From Misgurnus anguillicaudatus (Eukaryota > Chordata > Actinopteri > Cypriniformes > Cobitidae), in the NCBI RefSeq assembly GCF_027580225.2, contig NC_073340.2, forward strand, positions 20,282,001 to 20,346,000: a stretch of DNA of 64,000 bases, in the 5' to 3' direction. The translations under genes were made by a program, and so were the position numbers. Below are positions 32,744 through 43,717 of the stretch, piece by piece; within the stretch, counting starts at the first letter, position 1; each line of letters begins with the position of its first letter. The notes under the pieces were generated by a model that saw only the letters and a program-made list of their open reading frames with translations, made no database searches and was not told the DNA's origin.

Positions 32744-33711
32744 CAGACTGATTTCATGGAAAGTTGTGTGTAGTCACGAATAATGTGATTCATTTATTTG
32801 TGTCCATGGCACGAAATTCTGCTTTTTTGTGCCTTGAGCACCAATGTCTTTTTCATGTCACTCGCACAAATTCGTGTCCGTGGCACAACTTACTTTTTCG
32901 TGTCATTTTTATGTATTGTTTTCTCATAGTTTTTTCCTATTTTCTTACCATTGTTGCTTGGGGGGGGGGGGTGTTAGAATCACTTTCTGTTACATTTTTA
33001 GTAGTGCTGGGCAAAGATTAATCGTGATTAATCGCATACAAAATAAAATTGATTATTGGTATAATATGTGAGTGTGTGCTGTGTCTAATTATTATGTATA
33101 AATATATACACACACATTCATGTATGTATTTAAGAAACATTTAAATGTTTATATATATTTATTTATATTTTTATATAATCTATATTAAATATAAAGAAAA
33201 TGATATATAAATAAAACAATTCTGAAATGAATATATGAATGTGTGTGTGGTTAAATATACATAATAATTAGACACAGTACACGCACATATATTATGCAAA
33301 AAAATCACTTTTATTTTGTATGCGATTAGTCGTGATTAATCTTTGCCCAGCACTAATTTTTTAGACATCCTAACCCAAACCCCAACCCCAAGCGAGAATA
33401 GGTTTAAAAGCAGAAGAAAAACATGTAGAAACCAATACATAAACGTACATCCTAACCCAAACCCCAAATCTAACCCCAAGCGACAATGATTTAAAAATAG
33501 GAAAAAAAAGAGAAAACAATACATAAAATGAAACGAAAAGAAAAAGAAAGTCGTGCCACGGACACAAAAAACTATTTATAGAAATTCATGCTGAGTGACA
33601 CGAAAAAGACATTCATGCTCAAGGCACGAAAAAGCTGAATTTTGTGCCATGGACACAAACAAACCAACAAATCCCTCGTGACTACAACACGACTTGCCGT
33701 GAGATCATGTT
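32744..33711. mobile_element. MULE-like palindromic element nested in the hAT MITE
   Basis: Flanked by an exact 9-bp duplication GGCAACTTC (32735-32743 and 33712-33720) taken from the host element's end. Arms: TGTGTAGTCACGAATAATGT, CCATGGCACGAAATTCTGCT, TTTTTCATGTCACTCGCAC, TGTCCGTGGCACAAC and complements on the right. The core holds CCTAACCCAAACCCCAACCC. 9-bp target duplications are characteristic of Mutator-like elements. It contains the MITE at 33002-33355. Confidence 0.9.
33002..33355. mobile_element. TAGTGCTGGGCAAAG MITE, copy 2, nested
   Basis: Ends TAGTGCTGGGCAAAGATTAA / TTAATCTTTGCCCAGCACTA are intact. It is flanked by ATTTTTAG (32994-33001) and ATTTTTTAG (33356-33364), one T different. 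Same family as 28964-29293. It interrupts the MULE-like element between its left arm and its CCTAACCC core. Confidence 0.93.
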
Positions 33712-34172
33712 GGCAACTTCGGTCCTGGGGCCTGATTTATAAAATGCTGCATAAAAACATCCTACATTTGATCTTGCGATCATTTATCAAAAATGTGTAC
33801 GTGTGATTCATAAACCGAACGTACGCGTAGAAAACGCGCGTATCCCTTTCAAATCTATAAATCGCAAATGAACTTGAACTTGTGCGTGCAACCGAGCAGT
33901 TTCAGATCTCTGCCTTTAAACGATGCCTAATTAAAGATGTTCACGCGTTTTAGACCATAAAACATTTTTTGTTACATACAGCAAACATCTCCTCACTATC
34001 TGCTTGCTGCCTGACCGCTGATCGAACTGTTAAAAAAACGCGATCTCTGTAGACAGCCCAGGCTCCACAAACGGCAATAAAAACATAGTGGCCAAACCTA
34101 CCAACACCAAACATAACAAAGTGTTCCAGCCAATAAACAACAATAAGGATTTGGGGGTGGAGGTTGGGCGCG

Positions 34173-34748
34173 TTCATAGAGACAGAGCGCAGCGCGTCAT
34201 AACCTGAAAACCACGCCCACCGGGGGGGAAAACAATCCAATCGTCTCCATTGACTTTGTATTGAGAGAGGCCGCCTCCTTGTCATTTCTGGCTTATAACA
34301 AAAAACAGAATAATGCCTTAAAGCTGCTGTGTGACAAGATGTAAAGCTACAAGCCAAAAAACCCAGAAATAAGTTTTTATAAGCTGTCGAGCTCAAAAAA
34401 CGAGCGTTTGCAGACAGAAAAGTGGAAACAGGCAACTTTTCATAGTACTCATATTAGTAGAACTGCGTCCAATAAGGGGAAACGTAGTCGGCGATCCACT
34501 TTTTTCTCCTCAAAGGCAGGGTTTTACGGCTCGACAGTTTATAAAAATTTATTTCTGGGTTCTTTGACTTGTTAGCTGTACATATTGTCACACACCAGCT
34601 TTTAGGCATTATTCTGTTTTTTGTTATAAGCCAGAAATGACAAGGAGGCGGCCTCTCGCAATACAAAGTCAATGGAGACGGTTGGATTGAATTCCCCCCC
34701 GGTGGGCGTGTTTTTCACATTTGCATAACTGCGCTCTGTCTCTATGAA
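34173..34748. repeat. Foldback with two inverted copies of a THAP-type transposase start
   Basis: Arms of roughly 270 bp pair from TTCATAGAGACAGAGCGCAG at left to CTGCGCTCTGTCTCTATGAA in complementary form at right, meeting near 34445. Each arm includes CCACGCCCACCGGGGGG, TCTCCATTGACTTTGTATTG and CTTGTCATTTCTGGCTTATA. Both arms carry the same coding-derived stretch (see the next entry). The arrangement is what results when two 5' ends of one transposon join head to head. Confidence 0.85.
34454..34609 (-). pseudogene. THAP zinc-finger fragment of a DNA transposase
   Basis: From ATG at 34609 on the minus strand: MPKSWCVTICTANKSKNPEI then NFYKLSSRKTLPLRRKKWIA. This is the start of a THAP (C2CH) DNA-binding domain: Cys6 and Cys10, the F/Y-K-L/I-P-like strand and the conserved Trp (KKW). 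The distal Cys/His pair and the catalytic region are absent. The left arm (34313-34430, + strand) encodes the same start (MP-stop-SCCVTRC) with stops. Donor class could be Kolobok-, P- or ISL2EU-like, all of which use THAP domains. Confidence 0.65.
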
Positions 34749-35263
34749 AGCATGGAAGGGAGGGGCAGGGGAGGAGTTAGCTACGCTCCCTTTGTTTGAA
34801 AACAGTTCAAACATCAACAAAAAGTGACGTCGCACAGATTCGCTTAGAGCGCATTTAATGTCATAGACATATAAAAGAGTGCTTGTCAATGTTTAAACCC
34901 AATTTCAAACCTGCAGCAATCAGACTGGCAAAAGTGCATACGTCTGCTCAGACCCTGACGTGGCGCTAAGCACTTTTCCACGTCAAAGACAGTTTTTATA
35001 AATATATGAACTTTGGCGTGGATTTTTGCGTAAGCAGACTTTACGATCAAATCTGTGCGTATGCATGCTTTATAAATGAAGCCCCTGGAGTGCCGATGTC
35101 CTGCAGAGTTTAGCTCCAGCTCTATTCAAGCACACGTGAAATAGCAAATCAAGGTCTAAAGTCACCTGAAAACTACAAGTAGGCGAGATTTGATCAGGGT
35201 AGGAGTTAAAATCTGTTGGACATCGGCACTCCAGGACCGACGTTGCCTACCCCTGGTCTATGG

Positions 35264-36930
35264 TATCTAAAAGAGTGACCAAATGATTTGTGCATGTATA
35301 TTAATCTGCTCAACCTTCAGTTTTTTTGATTTGCACAAGCTCAACAATTGGATAACTATTTAGGTTTCATCCATTTAACCTTTAGCCTACCCACACAGTT
35401 TTTAAAGGATCCTTTCAACAGTTTGCTGGGCTTTTGACATTCTTCAAATTTTTCCCAATTCTCTCAACTTGACTTTACACTGTGACCTACAGACAACCGT
35501 TTCACAATGAAGAAAACCGTGGACACAATTTAGAAAAACACAACAAAAACGGTTTCATATAGACTTTGAGGATTAATAAAACAAATGCATTGTGACATGC
35601 AAGTGAATTACGCCATTAGAAAGTTACAAAAACAAAACACATGGCCAGACAGTAAAATATATAATCAGCAAACCCTCCGTTGGACCATTTGGTTCCTGGT
35701 TATGTTATTTTGGTAATGCTTTGGTTGCTGTTAAAATCATCTTTATTCTGAAATCTCTATACTTTCTTGCATGGCTTCAGTCAGTCAGCAACTCTGTATA
35801 ATCACAAAGAAAATAAGCAATCTCTTTCTCTCTCTCTGTCATAACCACCGCGAGCATGATGGTTGGTATTTTAAAGACTATCATTTTCTTTTTTTGGGGA
35901 ACTTCCCAATGTGTGGAGGTTCTTTGAAAGCCTTCCAATGAATCTTATTAAAGAAATATCACATGATTCAATTCATTTCTCCTGCTAGGAAGCTTGGTCT
36001 AGTCAAAGATCCTCTCGAAACCCTCACTGGTTGGTCAAACATCTGGTTGTAATGTGCATTGATTCTGGGTACTTTTTTGTTTCTTAGCGTTGACCCACAA
36101 AAAAGGAGAGAGAGAGAAAGCTTTTGTGACAAAGTTCCAGACTCATAAATATAAATCTGCCAAGCATGAACTCTGAAGCAATATCAACTTCTCCACATTT
36201 CTATCTTTAGACATTTCTTTGTCAGAAAACATCCAATGACGCCTTTGTTCCGAGTCTATTCAAACTAGAAGCGTATTTTCTTTTCCATACCATATGATTA
36301 TACGCATTCCAATAATATTGTATTTAAAAGGATGTGCATTGTGCTTCAGAATAAATTGTGCACTTAAGTGTTAGCGTTCAGTTGTTTTTCTGTTGTTGAC
36401 CACACATACAGTTTTTCTATCTTTTCTATCTTGTTTTTGTATGTTTGTTTGGTAGACAGATTTGCATTACACTGCTCGTACTGTAAACACTGGGTTTGTT
36501 TAGGGTGGATGGTGAATATGACACTGTAGCCTCTGGTGTAGATTAAGCTGTCATCATGACTTCACATTGTGACTTATGATAGGCATGAACAGAGAGTTTA
36601 GTGTGTTTCACTTGTAAAACGAAAAAACAAACATTTCACGGCATGACATGAACAGTAACCTGGTTTGGTTCTCCTGTTGGAATGTAAATAATCCATACTT
36701 TTTGGTCGTCAAGTTCAACAGATCAGTGTTAATGTTAAAAAATAACCCATTTCTTAGAAGGCCAGAGTCTGGCTGTCTAACTGCCCGAGAGAAAGCTGAC
36801 AGAACAGGTTACACCTTATCTGGCGTGCAATGAACAGCATTTTACATATCTTTCAGTCATTATATTTACCTAAACTATACATCTACAGGCCATGAACAAA
36901 TATGACTTCATGGCATAGAGGACACAGGGT
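35264..36930. other. Intergenic, nothing recognised
   Basis: AT-rich DNA with a CTCTCTCTCTC run at about 35823-35837 and a GAGAGAGAGA run at about 36108-36117. No exon or element end was found. Confidence 0.4.
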
Positions 36931-36937
36931 AGTTTAT

Positions 36938-37172
36938 GGCCTGGTTTCACGGACAAGGCTTAGCTAAAGCAAGGACTAGGCTGTGGTTAAATTAGACATT
37001 GAAGCATTTTTTGTAATGCCTTAAAAACGACGTTACTGGTGTGTATCTTGAGACAAATTAATGGCACTGGCACATTTAAAGATCTGTCAGTGCAAGTTAT
37101 TTTCAGTAGAGACAGCTGAAACATGTGTTTTAGTCTAGGACTAACCTTAAGCCTTGTCTGTGAAACCGGGGG
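36938..37172. repeat. MITE with GGTTTCACGGACAAGGCTTA ends, copy 2
   Basis: Left GGCCTGGTTTCACGGACAAG, right CTTGTCTGTGAAACCGGGGG. The internal word ACTGGTGTGTATCTTGAGAC is shared with 5353-5566. Confidence 0.85.
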
Positions 37173-37460
37173 TATGAGTTATGTGTTTTTTAAGTCAGTT
37201 TATGCTTAGACTTATGACCAAGTCTGTGAAAGCCCACTTTAAACAAAATAATTTACTGTTTTCTACATAAAAACAACCCTAAAAACCATCCTACACAATG
37301 CAAAGAACATTCTGTGAAAATATAAACTTAATATTTCAAATATTAAAATTAAAGTGAAAGTGGTTGAAATCAAACTTTGATGCTCCTGAACTTAACATTA
37401 GATGATAAAACACAAATAAGATATTGTACATTTTTGTTATTAATCTGTTACTGTTAATAC

Positions 37461-38709
37461 TAGGGCTGTGAAAATAACGCATTAATTTGATTAATTAATC
37501 TGAGAAAAAATAACGCAGATTAATCTATTCCGTATTGAACCTGGATACATTCTAGCCACCATTTGACTGTAAAATAAAGACGAGAACGCGCTGGCGGTGA
37601 CTGGATCATTGACTGGAACATTTACTTATAAAAAAACGGCCTGATGGAAGTGATGATAAAAATAAAGTATGCAACGTCTGCAGCAAAGAATTTGCATATC
37701 ATAGAGTTCGTCCACTCTAAAGTACCACATCATACAAAGCACATGGATTAAAGTTCTCCGTCGTTACACGGATTTCCGTCAATTGCAAAATTATTAAATT
37801 AACTTTTCATAAATACGACGTGTATTCAGCTTTTTAAGTGGGATGTGATCAAAGCCTGGAGTGGAGCAAAATTACGTTCCTCTCTCCACTGTAAGCTTTC
37901 TGTAATCACTACGCACTGGATCCACTCCGGGTTTTCTGGCTGTAGCGCGTAAGATGAGGTAAAACTTTATTTCAGCTAGCATGGACATACTTATAATGCA
38001 GGAAGGCTCCGAAGTTTTGGAGATCGATAAAGGTGTAAAAGACCAATGGAGATTGACTTGGCTTAGCGGAATGATGAAGATTGGGATCAGAAAACCAAAT
38101 ATAGCACAGTATAGGTGTCCTGTATTTTGTGTGTAAACGATTTCTCTCGTACGTGATTACTCGCGTCCCGTTTTTGACTGCTACGTTGATCTAACCAGTG
38201 GCTGATAAAACGGGTTTGTTAAACTAGTGAGTACACTTTATGTGGCGCCACAAGAACCAAGAAGCAGATGACATCCAAATCCCGCGAGAGCAGCTCGAGA
38301 AATCATAACAGAAGACTGCTTCCTAAATGCTCTCGCGGTACTTTGATGTCATCCACCTGTCGGGTTCTTTATTTAAGGTTTATGTTCAATTGCACAAAAA
38401 AGCCCTGCAATTGATATTGCACTGTTAAACTTTTGGTAAATAATCTTCCTGAAGCACTTTATTTCCTTAGCATATTACTTTAGGTTATTTTTGTTGATTG
38501 TTATGGCCATTATTTGAACAGTGAAAATACTGTAATAATAAAAGAGTTTTTGAGCTTCAATGTCACTAATGCTGATTATTCACTGATTTATTTAAAAAGA
38601 AATATTTAATACTTTCACAGCAAAAATTATGTAGGCGATTAATTTAGATTAATTAATCACAGAGTATGTAATTAATTAGATTAAAAATTTTAATCGATTC
38701 ACAGCCCTA
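37461..38709. mobile_element. hAT element, 1.25 kb, with exact 8-bp TSD
   Basis: Ends TAGGGCTGTGAAAATAACGC and ...AATCGATTCACAGCCCTA; flanked by a perfect GTTAATAC duplication (37453-37460 and 38710-38717). It is non-autonomous: only a BED-finger scrap of the transposase remains (37630-37745). An internal inverted pair around CCCGCGAGAGCA / TGCTCTCGCGG (about 38280-38340) is also present. Confidence 0.95.
37630..37745 (+). pseudogene. BED-type zinc finger relic of an hAT transposase
   Basis: The + strand reads AAAGTATGCAACGTCTGCAG as K-V-C-N-V-C-S-K-E-F-A-Y-H, followed by a frameshift and a lysine/tyrosine/histidine-containing remnant. A C-x2-C followed by a K-x-F/aromatic pattern is the first half of a BED finger, normally at the N-terminus of hAT transposases. 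The RNase H-like catalytic part is absent. Confidence 0.55.
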
Positions 38710-38738
38710 GTTAATACACATGAAGAAAAATCGTAAAT

Positions 38739-40768
38739 ATTCATGAATATCAGCTGACGTCACTTCCATCTCAAACTAGGGATGCACCGAAATGAAAATT
38801 CTTGGCCAAAACCGAAAAAGAGGAAACCAGGCCGAAAAACCGAAACGCCGAAATAAATTATTATGCCAATTATTAGTACAAATGCATTTATGGCTATGGT
38901 ACTAACTTAACTAGGGGTGTGTGACGGATCACAAAACTCACGGTTCGGATCACATTACAGTTTTTGAGGCACGGATCAGATTATTTTTCAGATCAGCAAA
39001 AAGGGGGTGGGGAAAATTTAATAACAAATAAAGAAATTGCAAACATTTATAAAAAAGAACAAAGTTGCACATTAATAAAGGCTAACATTAGCATTAGGTA
39101 CAGAAATCGAATTAAATGAGTCATAACACTCTCTTTATTGTATAAATTAAATATATTATTATTTTTAGAGCTACAGAAGTGATTTTTTTCTTTGGCTTAA
39201 TTGTTTGATTAACATTAATGACACAGACTTAAGTAGGTTAATTGAGGTTACTGTCTCTTTAAATAAGCAGAGACTGGTTTCTGACTGTAATCTATACATA
39301 CACTTAAGACATATACAAATGTTTTTTTATTAGAAAAAGAATACTTTGGAGATAATTTTGTTTATATGTGCCCTGTCAATAACAGAAAGATTTTACGTTT
39401 GCTTGTTTGCATCTCACTCGTGTGTGTGCACTATTGAGGGCACTTAAACGTGCGCGCACACAGAGACCGAGGGCAAATCCCAAACAGTGCAGCATAAAAA
39501 CGCTACGTTGTTTTTCATTGCTTTATTCAGCAAATGTATGTTAATGGACTACAGTATGAGACACATTTGCGCGACTCTCTCTGAAGTTTACACATCAAGA
39601 GTTCTGATCTTTGAAGGGCGTACTCACTGTGATGATCACGTCTGGACCGAACACATTCAACCGCAAGTATGCCTCTGTGCGTACAGACAACTGCTCACTT
39701 TAGCGCCCTTTTGCGGTTAAATACATCCACACCGCATACATGTTGCTTCAGACAAGCACGTGCAGGTCGCGGTTTCTGTTTGCGTCATCACAACATTTCG
39801 GCCGTATTGTTTCGGTGATAAAAGTCTTTCGACCGAAAATGCTCTTTTGGGCCATTTTCAGCCCAAAAATTGAGGTGGCGGAATATTCTGTGCATCCCTA
39901 TCTCAAACTTGTCTTCCACCATTTTGAGTGCCTGAAGTGGTCGCAAAAGAACTAGAAGCTATGCCTTTAATATGTTGTGAGCATCAAAATCGCTATTTTT
40001 ACAACACTAAGACGGCTCGACACAACATGATACTTTGCTCGAAATATCACCCGTGTTTCTACACATGAACTCGAGCATTGAGAACAATGTTTGTGTACAC
40101 AGAGTTTACTAAAAAGAAGGTTTTGAACAACTGACTTTGGTTGTTTTGGTGTCCGCCCGCCGCCATCTTGCCAGTCAAGATGTATCGATCTCCGAATGCG
40201 ACGTAAGGAGGGAAGAGAGTAAAGATGGATAGCTCCTAAAGCATACTTCCACATAAATGCACTAATAATTCATTGTTTTGTCGAATGTGAAAAACAATAT
40301 TGACCTTCTAGTTGAAAAAGGAGCTGCATATGAGATTCATCCATCGCATTTGGAAATCGATTCTTTATGTCTGGCAAAGATAGCGAGCAGACACCGTAAC
40401 AGCCAAAGTCAGTTGTTCGAAACCTTTTGTTTTTAGTAAACTCTGTGTACACAAACAATGTTCTCAATGCTCGCGTTTATGTGTAGAGATCCAGGTGATA
40501 CTTCGAGCAAGGCATCACACCCTAACCAAGATATTTTTTTTAAAGTAGCATTTCTTTTCATGACAGTCGAGGTGCAAAATGCTGTCCTTCGTAGCCATTT
40601 CCTGTATCCGCAAAAATCATAGACAGTAAAAGATAAGAAATCCGTAAATCGTAGCAGGCTAGCCAATGCTTGTCAGTAGCCTACTGGTGCTCGGTAGGTA
40701 CTCAAGATGGCGGCAGGCAACTGGAATGACGTAAAAGGTCACATGACTGATATTCATGAATTGAACGC
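38739..40768. mobile_element. Long palindromic element split by an hAT insertion
   Basis: Ends TATTCATGAATATCAGCTGA and TCATGACTGATATTCATGAA-type (inverted). Internal arms pair over ~100 bp: ATTGAGAACAATGTTTGTGT then ACACAGAGTTTACTAAAAA (about 40078-40115) against the complement at about 40432-40475, and GAACAACTGACTTTGGTTGT against its complement at about 40400-40420. Removing the hAT copy (38777-39900) restores the left arm's continuity. Confidence 0.8.
38777..39900. mobile_element. hAT element, 1.12 kb, with exact 8-bp TSD, nested
   Basis: Ends TAGGGATGCACCGAAATGAA and ...GGAATATTCTGTGCATCCCTA; TSD TCTCAAAC at 38769-38776 and 39901-39908, identical. Inner sub-terminal words CCGAAAA and GGCCATTTTCAGCC are typical of hATs. 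A second hAT-like motif TAGGGGTGTGTGACGGATCA starts at about 38911, without a visible right end. No transposase frame. Confidence 0.95.
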
Positions 40769-40769
40769 A

Positions 40770-41735
40770 CACTGACCGTACAGTAGTGTGCCATGTGGGG
40801 TAAGTTGTCACAAGTAGTACTTGCAATTAAAAAGCGTTTAATTTACAACAGACTAGAACTGGGTGTTTAAAACCAACATATAAAACCACTGCTTGGTAAA
40901 ACCAGTTCGTAAGCAATTAAACATGACTCAAAACCTGATACAAACCTTGTGACAACTTCTTAACGTGACAACCAGCCCCGTTTTCCCATAAAAGAGACAA
41001 AGCGAAAAGCGCGACACACAAATACAGAATAATATAGTTATATGATTTGTTTATGGTGAGGTAAACCAGTATTACTGGAACCTCAGAGACACTGAGGCTA
41101 CATGGTAATGTCCCTGACTGGGGTAATGAGTGCCCTCGGGTCAGTCTAGAGCATCGGCACCACTGTACACACACACATGTTTTCTCCTCTCGTGAGTTCA
41201 GGTAATAACTGCAAGTAGTCAGGCTGTGATTATGTTGCAGAAAGACTCTAAATTAAAGGATAGGTCACAGCAGGCATTCATGACAGACCCTTTTAATGTA
41301 CTCCTACAGAGAACCATTACACCACCTTCTATTAAAACCTTGCTGATTACAACGTCTTTGTGCTCCTTTAACATATCAGTCGCATTTAGTTAAGGCACTC
41401 ATGCTTTATATTCATGCATATAGTGCTAAGATATCTCTAAGCAGTGGTGGCATTTAGAAACCAAGGGTCATTGACAGTGTGACACCGTAGAGATGGACAG
41501 AGTGAAAAGCAAATGGGCTAAAGATAGGAAAGTGGTGCAATATGATGTTGTTAACCCATTCATGTCCAGATTTTTATTAGTAATATCTTAATTTGTATTA
41601 TTTACACAATCTTTCATATGAAAATAGCAAAATTTGTGAAAAAGCATAAATAATCAAAATATTCAGGCACAAAGCATTATAGGTATTTCTTTCATGTATT
41701 GAGAATGAACATATTTTAGTTTAATAACTTTTATA
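40770..41735. other. Intergenic, nothing recognised
   Basis: Unremarkable composition. An 85-codon minus-strand frame has no recognisable features. Confidence 0.4.
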
Positions 41736-41738
41736 CAC

Positions 41739-42113
41739 TTAAAGGTGCAATGTGTAATTTTTAGAAGGATCTCTTAGAAATGCAATATAATATACAAAAC
41801 TACATTATCATGGGTGTATAAAGACCTCTTTATAATGAATCGTTATGTTTTTATTACCTTAGAACGAGATGTTTTTATCTACATGCATGAGGGTCCCCTT
41901 ATGTGGAAGTTGCCATTTTGTGCCACCACGTTTCTACAGAAGCCCTTAACGGACAAACATTTTTGTTGCCGACGATGACATGTTTTCCGGTGGCGGCTAC
42001 TGTAGCTTCTCTATGCGTTTTGAAAGCGAGGGGTGAGCAGTGGGCTGAGCCGTTGGTTGCAATTCGTAACCTCACCACTAGATGCCGCTAAAATTTACAC
42101 ACTGCACCTTTAA
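41739..42113 (-). repeat. TTAAAGGTGCAGTGTG MITE, copy 3 (inverted relative to copy 1)
   Basis: Starts TTAAAGGTGCAATGTGTAAT and ends ...ATTTACACACTGCACCTTTAA, TTAA at both borders. Interior words of copy 1 appear as reverse complements (CTAGATGCCGCTAAAA; GAGCAGTGGGCTGAGCCG). Confidence 0.9.
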
Positions 42114-42179
42114 AAGTAAAATACACTAAGATTGTTTAGAATATGTCTAAAACTCAAAATATTAAGTAATATTTACTTA

Positions 42180-42295
42180 AAGACAATATCTGGGTTAACA
42201 GTGCATTTGTTGGGTTACAAATAACCCAATGCTGGTTTATTGTTATCCAATTATAGGTAGAAATAACCCAGCATTTGGGTTAAAATTAAATTTGA
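42180..42295. repeat. AACCCAGCATTTGGGTT-type short repeat
   Basis: Alternating TGGGTTA / TAACCCA words (TTGGGTTACAAATAACCCAA; AATAACCCAGCATTTGGGTT) form several short palindromes. Probably a worn MITE. Confidence 0.5.
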
Positions 42296-42299
42296 AAAT

Positions 42300-43715
42300 A
42301 TATCAGTGATTTGACATGACCTCACTCAGTCAATATTAAAAATATCAAGGTTATTTTTTCACAGAATGTTATTTACATTATGTAAGATGATTTTATGAAG
42401 AAAACAATGAATCACACAAAAAGATTTTACGTGAGTTTTCAAAGACTGCACGGGTCACATTTTTCAAATCTGCAGATATCTTATCAAAGTAAACTGGAAA
42501 GAGAATAGCACTTATAATTTAAACCCTCATTTTTTCTAGAACCTCGGTTTATGGGAGAAAACACTTGGGTGTGTCATTTGGATCAGATTATAGCTGTTGG
42601 AAGATTACAGGCTCTTATGAAGCTGACGCAAAGATCCACACAGCAAGAAATAAAGCAAAAAAGTAGAAAAAAGAATCCCCCTGATGCAGTGGTGTGGCTT
42701 TGTTTGTAAATGAAGTTGCTGAATGAAAAAGACTTAAAGATAAACACAATTACAGAAACACAATGAATAAATTCACATTTAGCGTTATCATCACGGCATG
42801 AGGGTTGACAGAGCATGATGAGAGGGATTTTCCCTAAAACACAGTCACACACCCACACTGTGGATAATAGCAGGTTGACTACACCTTATCTTTGGGACAG
42901 TTTGACGCCTTGGTGTCTCTTGGTCATTGTTTTGATGATCTCATTCGCATTTAGGTGACACAATGGCACACGTTGCTCTCAAATGCTATGAAACCACCAC
43001 ACACACACAAACACACACACCTGTCAATCTCTCTCATTCTTATGAAAGATAATTTTAGACAAGTCATTTTCATGTGTATTGTGTGCGGGTATTAGATTCG
43101 TAGTATTTTCTTGAAAGCAATTGTCTGTGTTTGACAAATAACGCCCGTGAAGGGAATTAACCGGACTGGATTTGCAAACATCTGTGATTTGTTTCAAAAG
43201 GCAGTGCTTTTGTAAATAGCAATTAGACTTGCATTTCCTTTGGAAAACCAGTGCTGGCTGGGCAAGAAAGAGTAGTTGAAGATTTAGAGAGCTTGTGTTT
43301 TTTATTTTGCTTTGGTTATGTGTCAATGAAATGCAGCATCAGAGTCGCTTTGCAGTTGTCACAACAATAATAAGTGTCTTGTTTTGTAGGCTTTGCATGA
43401 TAATCCACACCCCATGTGACATCATCTTTGCAGAAAAGAGACTGATAGAGTTCAGAAGTCAAGACATAACCCAAAATAGATTTAAACTGAAGTCACAAAC
43501 ACATTAAAGTGCTAAAATAGTGCTGTTTTACCTACCAAAAATGCAAATAATGGCTAAATCATTATTAAATGATGGACAACGGTATATTGACAATGGTATT
43601 TTATCTAAAACGTGAATTATCAGAAAAGATGGTTTTAGAAGCAATAGTTTTAGGTTTGTAATTGAAGAACTGCATTACTTGCTTTCCTGGAAGTAGTAAG
43701 TAGAATAAAAATGCT
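42300..43715. other. Intergenic, (CA)n only
   Basis: A short CACACACACACAAACACACACAC tract at about 42998-43020. No gene or element end recognised. Confidence 0.4.
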
Positions 43716-43717
43716 AC

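Larger units (their letters stand above)
33729..35083. mobile_element. GGCTTCATTTATAAAGC-type element nested in the hAT MITE
   Basis: Left end GGCCTGATTTATAAAATGCT, right end (inverted) GGCTTCATTTATAAAGCATG, flanked by CCTGG on both sides (33724-33728 and 35084-35088). Arms extend over ~50 bp (TTTGATCTTGCGAT / TTTACGATCAAATC). The middle is mostly the foldback at 34173-34748. Superfamily not assigned. Confidence 0.85.
32727..35255. mobile_element. Host hAT MITE containing two serial insertions
   Basis: The outer ends are CAGGGGTAGGCAAC (32727-32740) and GTTGCCTACCCCTG (35242-35255). They are flanked by a perfect 8-bp duplication GTCTATGG at 32719-32726 and 35256-35263. Its own internal terminal-repeat sequence resumes after the inserts (TCGGTCCTGG ... 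GGAGTGCCGATGTCC), and the right side shows the full inverted form GGACATCGGCACTCCAGGAC. Without insertions the element would be only about 200-220 bp. The rest is elements 32744-33711 and 33729-35083. Confidence 0.95.

Noticed and set aside
33361..33500. Interstitial telomeric repeat (CCCTAA)n
   Set aside because: CCTAACCC words here and at 25845, 43975 and 44495 are not tandem; they belong to the core of a palindromic element family.
33950..34435. 161-codon open frame on the minus strand, the longest in the window
   Set aside because: Lies within the nested foldback and runs through its arm; no signal, domain or splice context, and it is not the frame that carries the THAP fragment.
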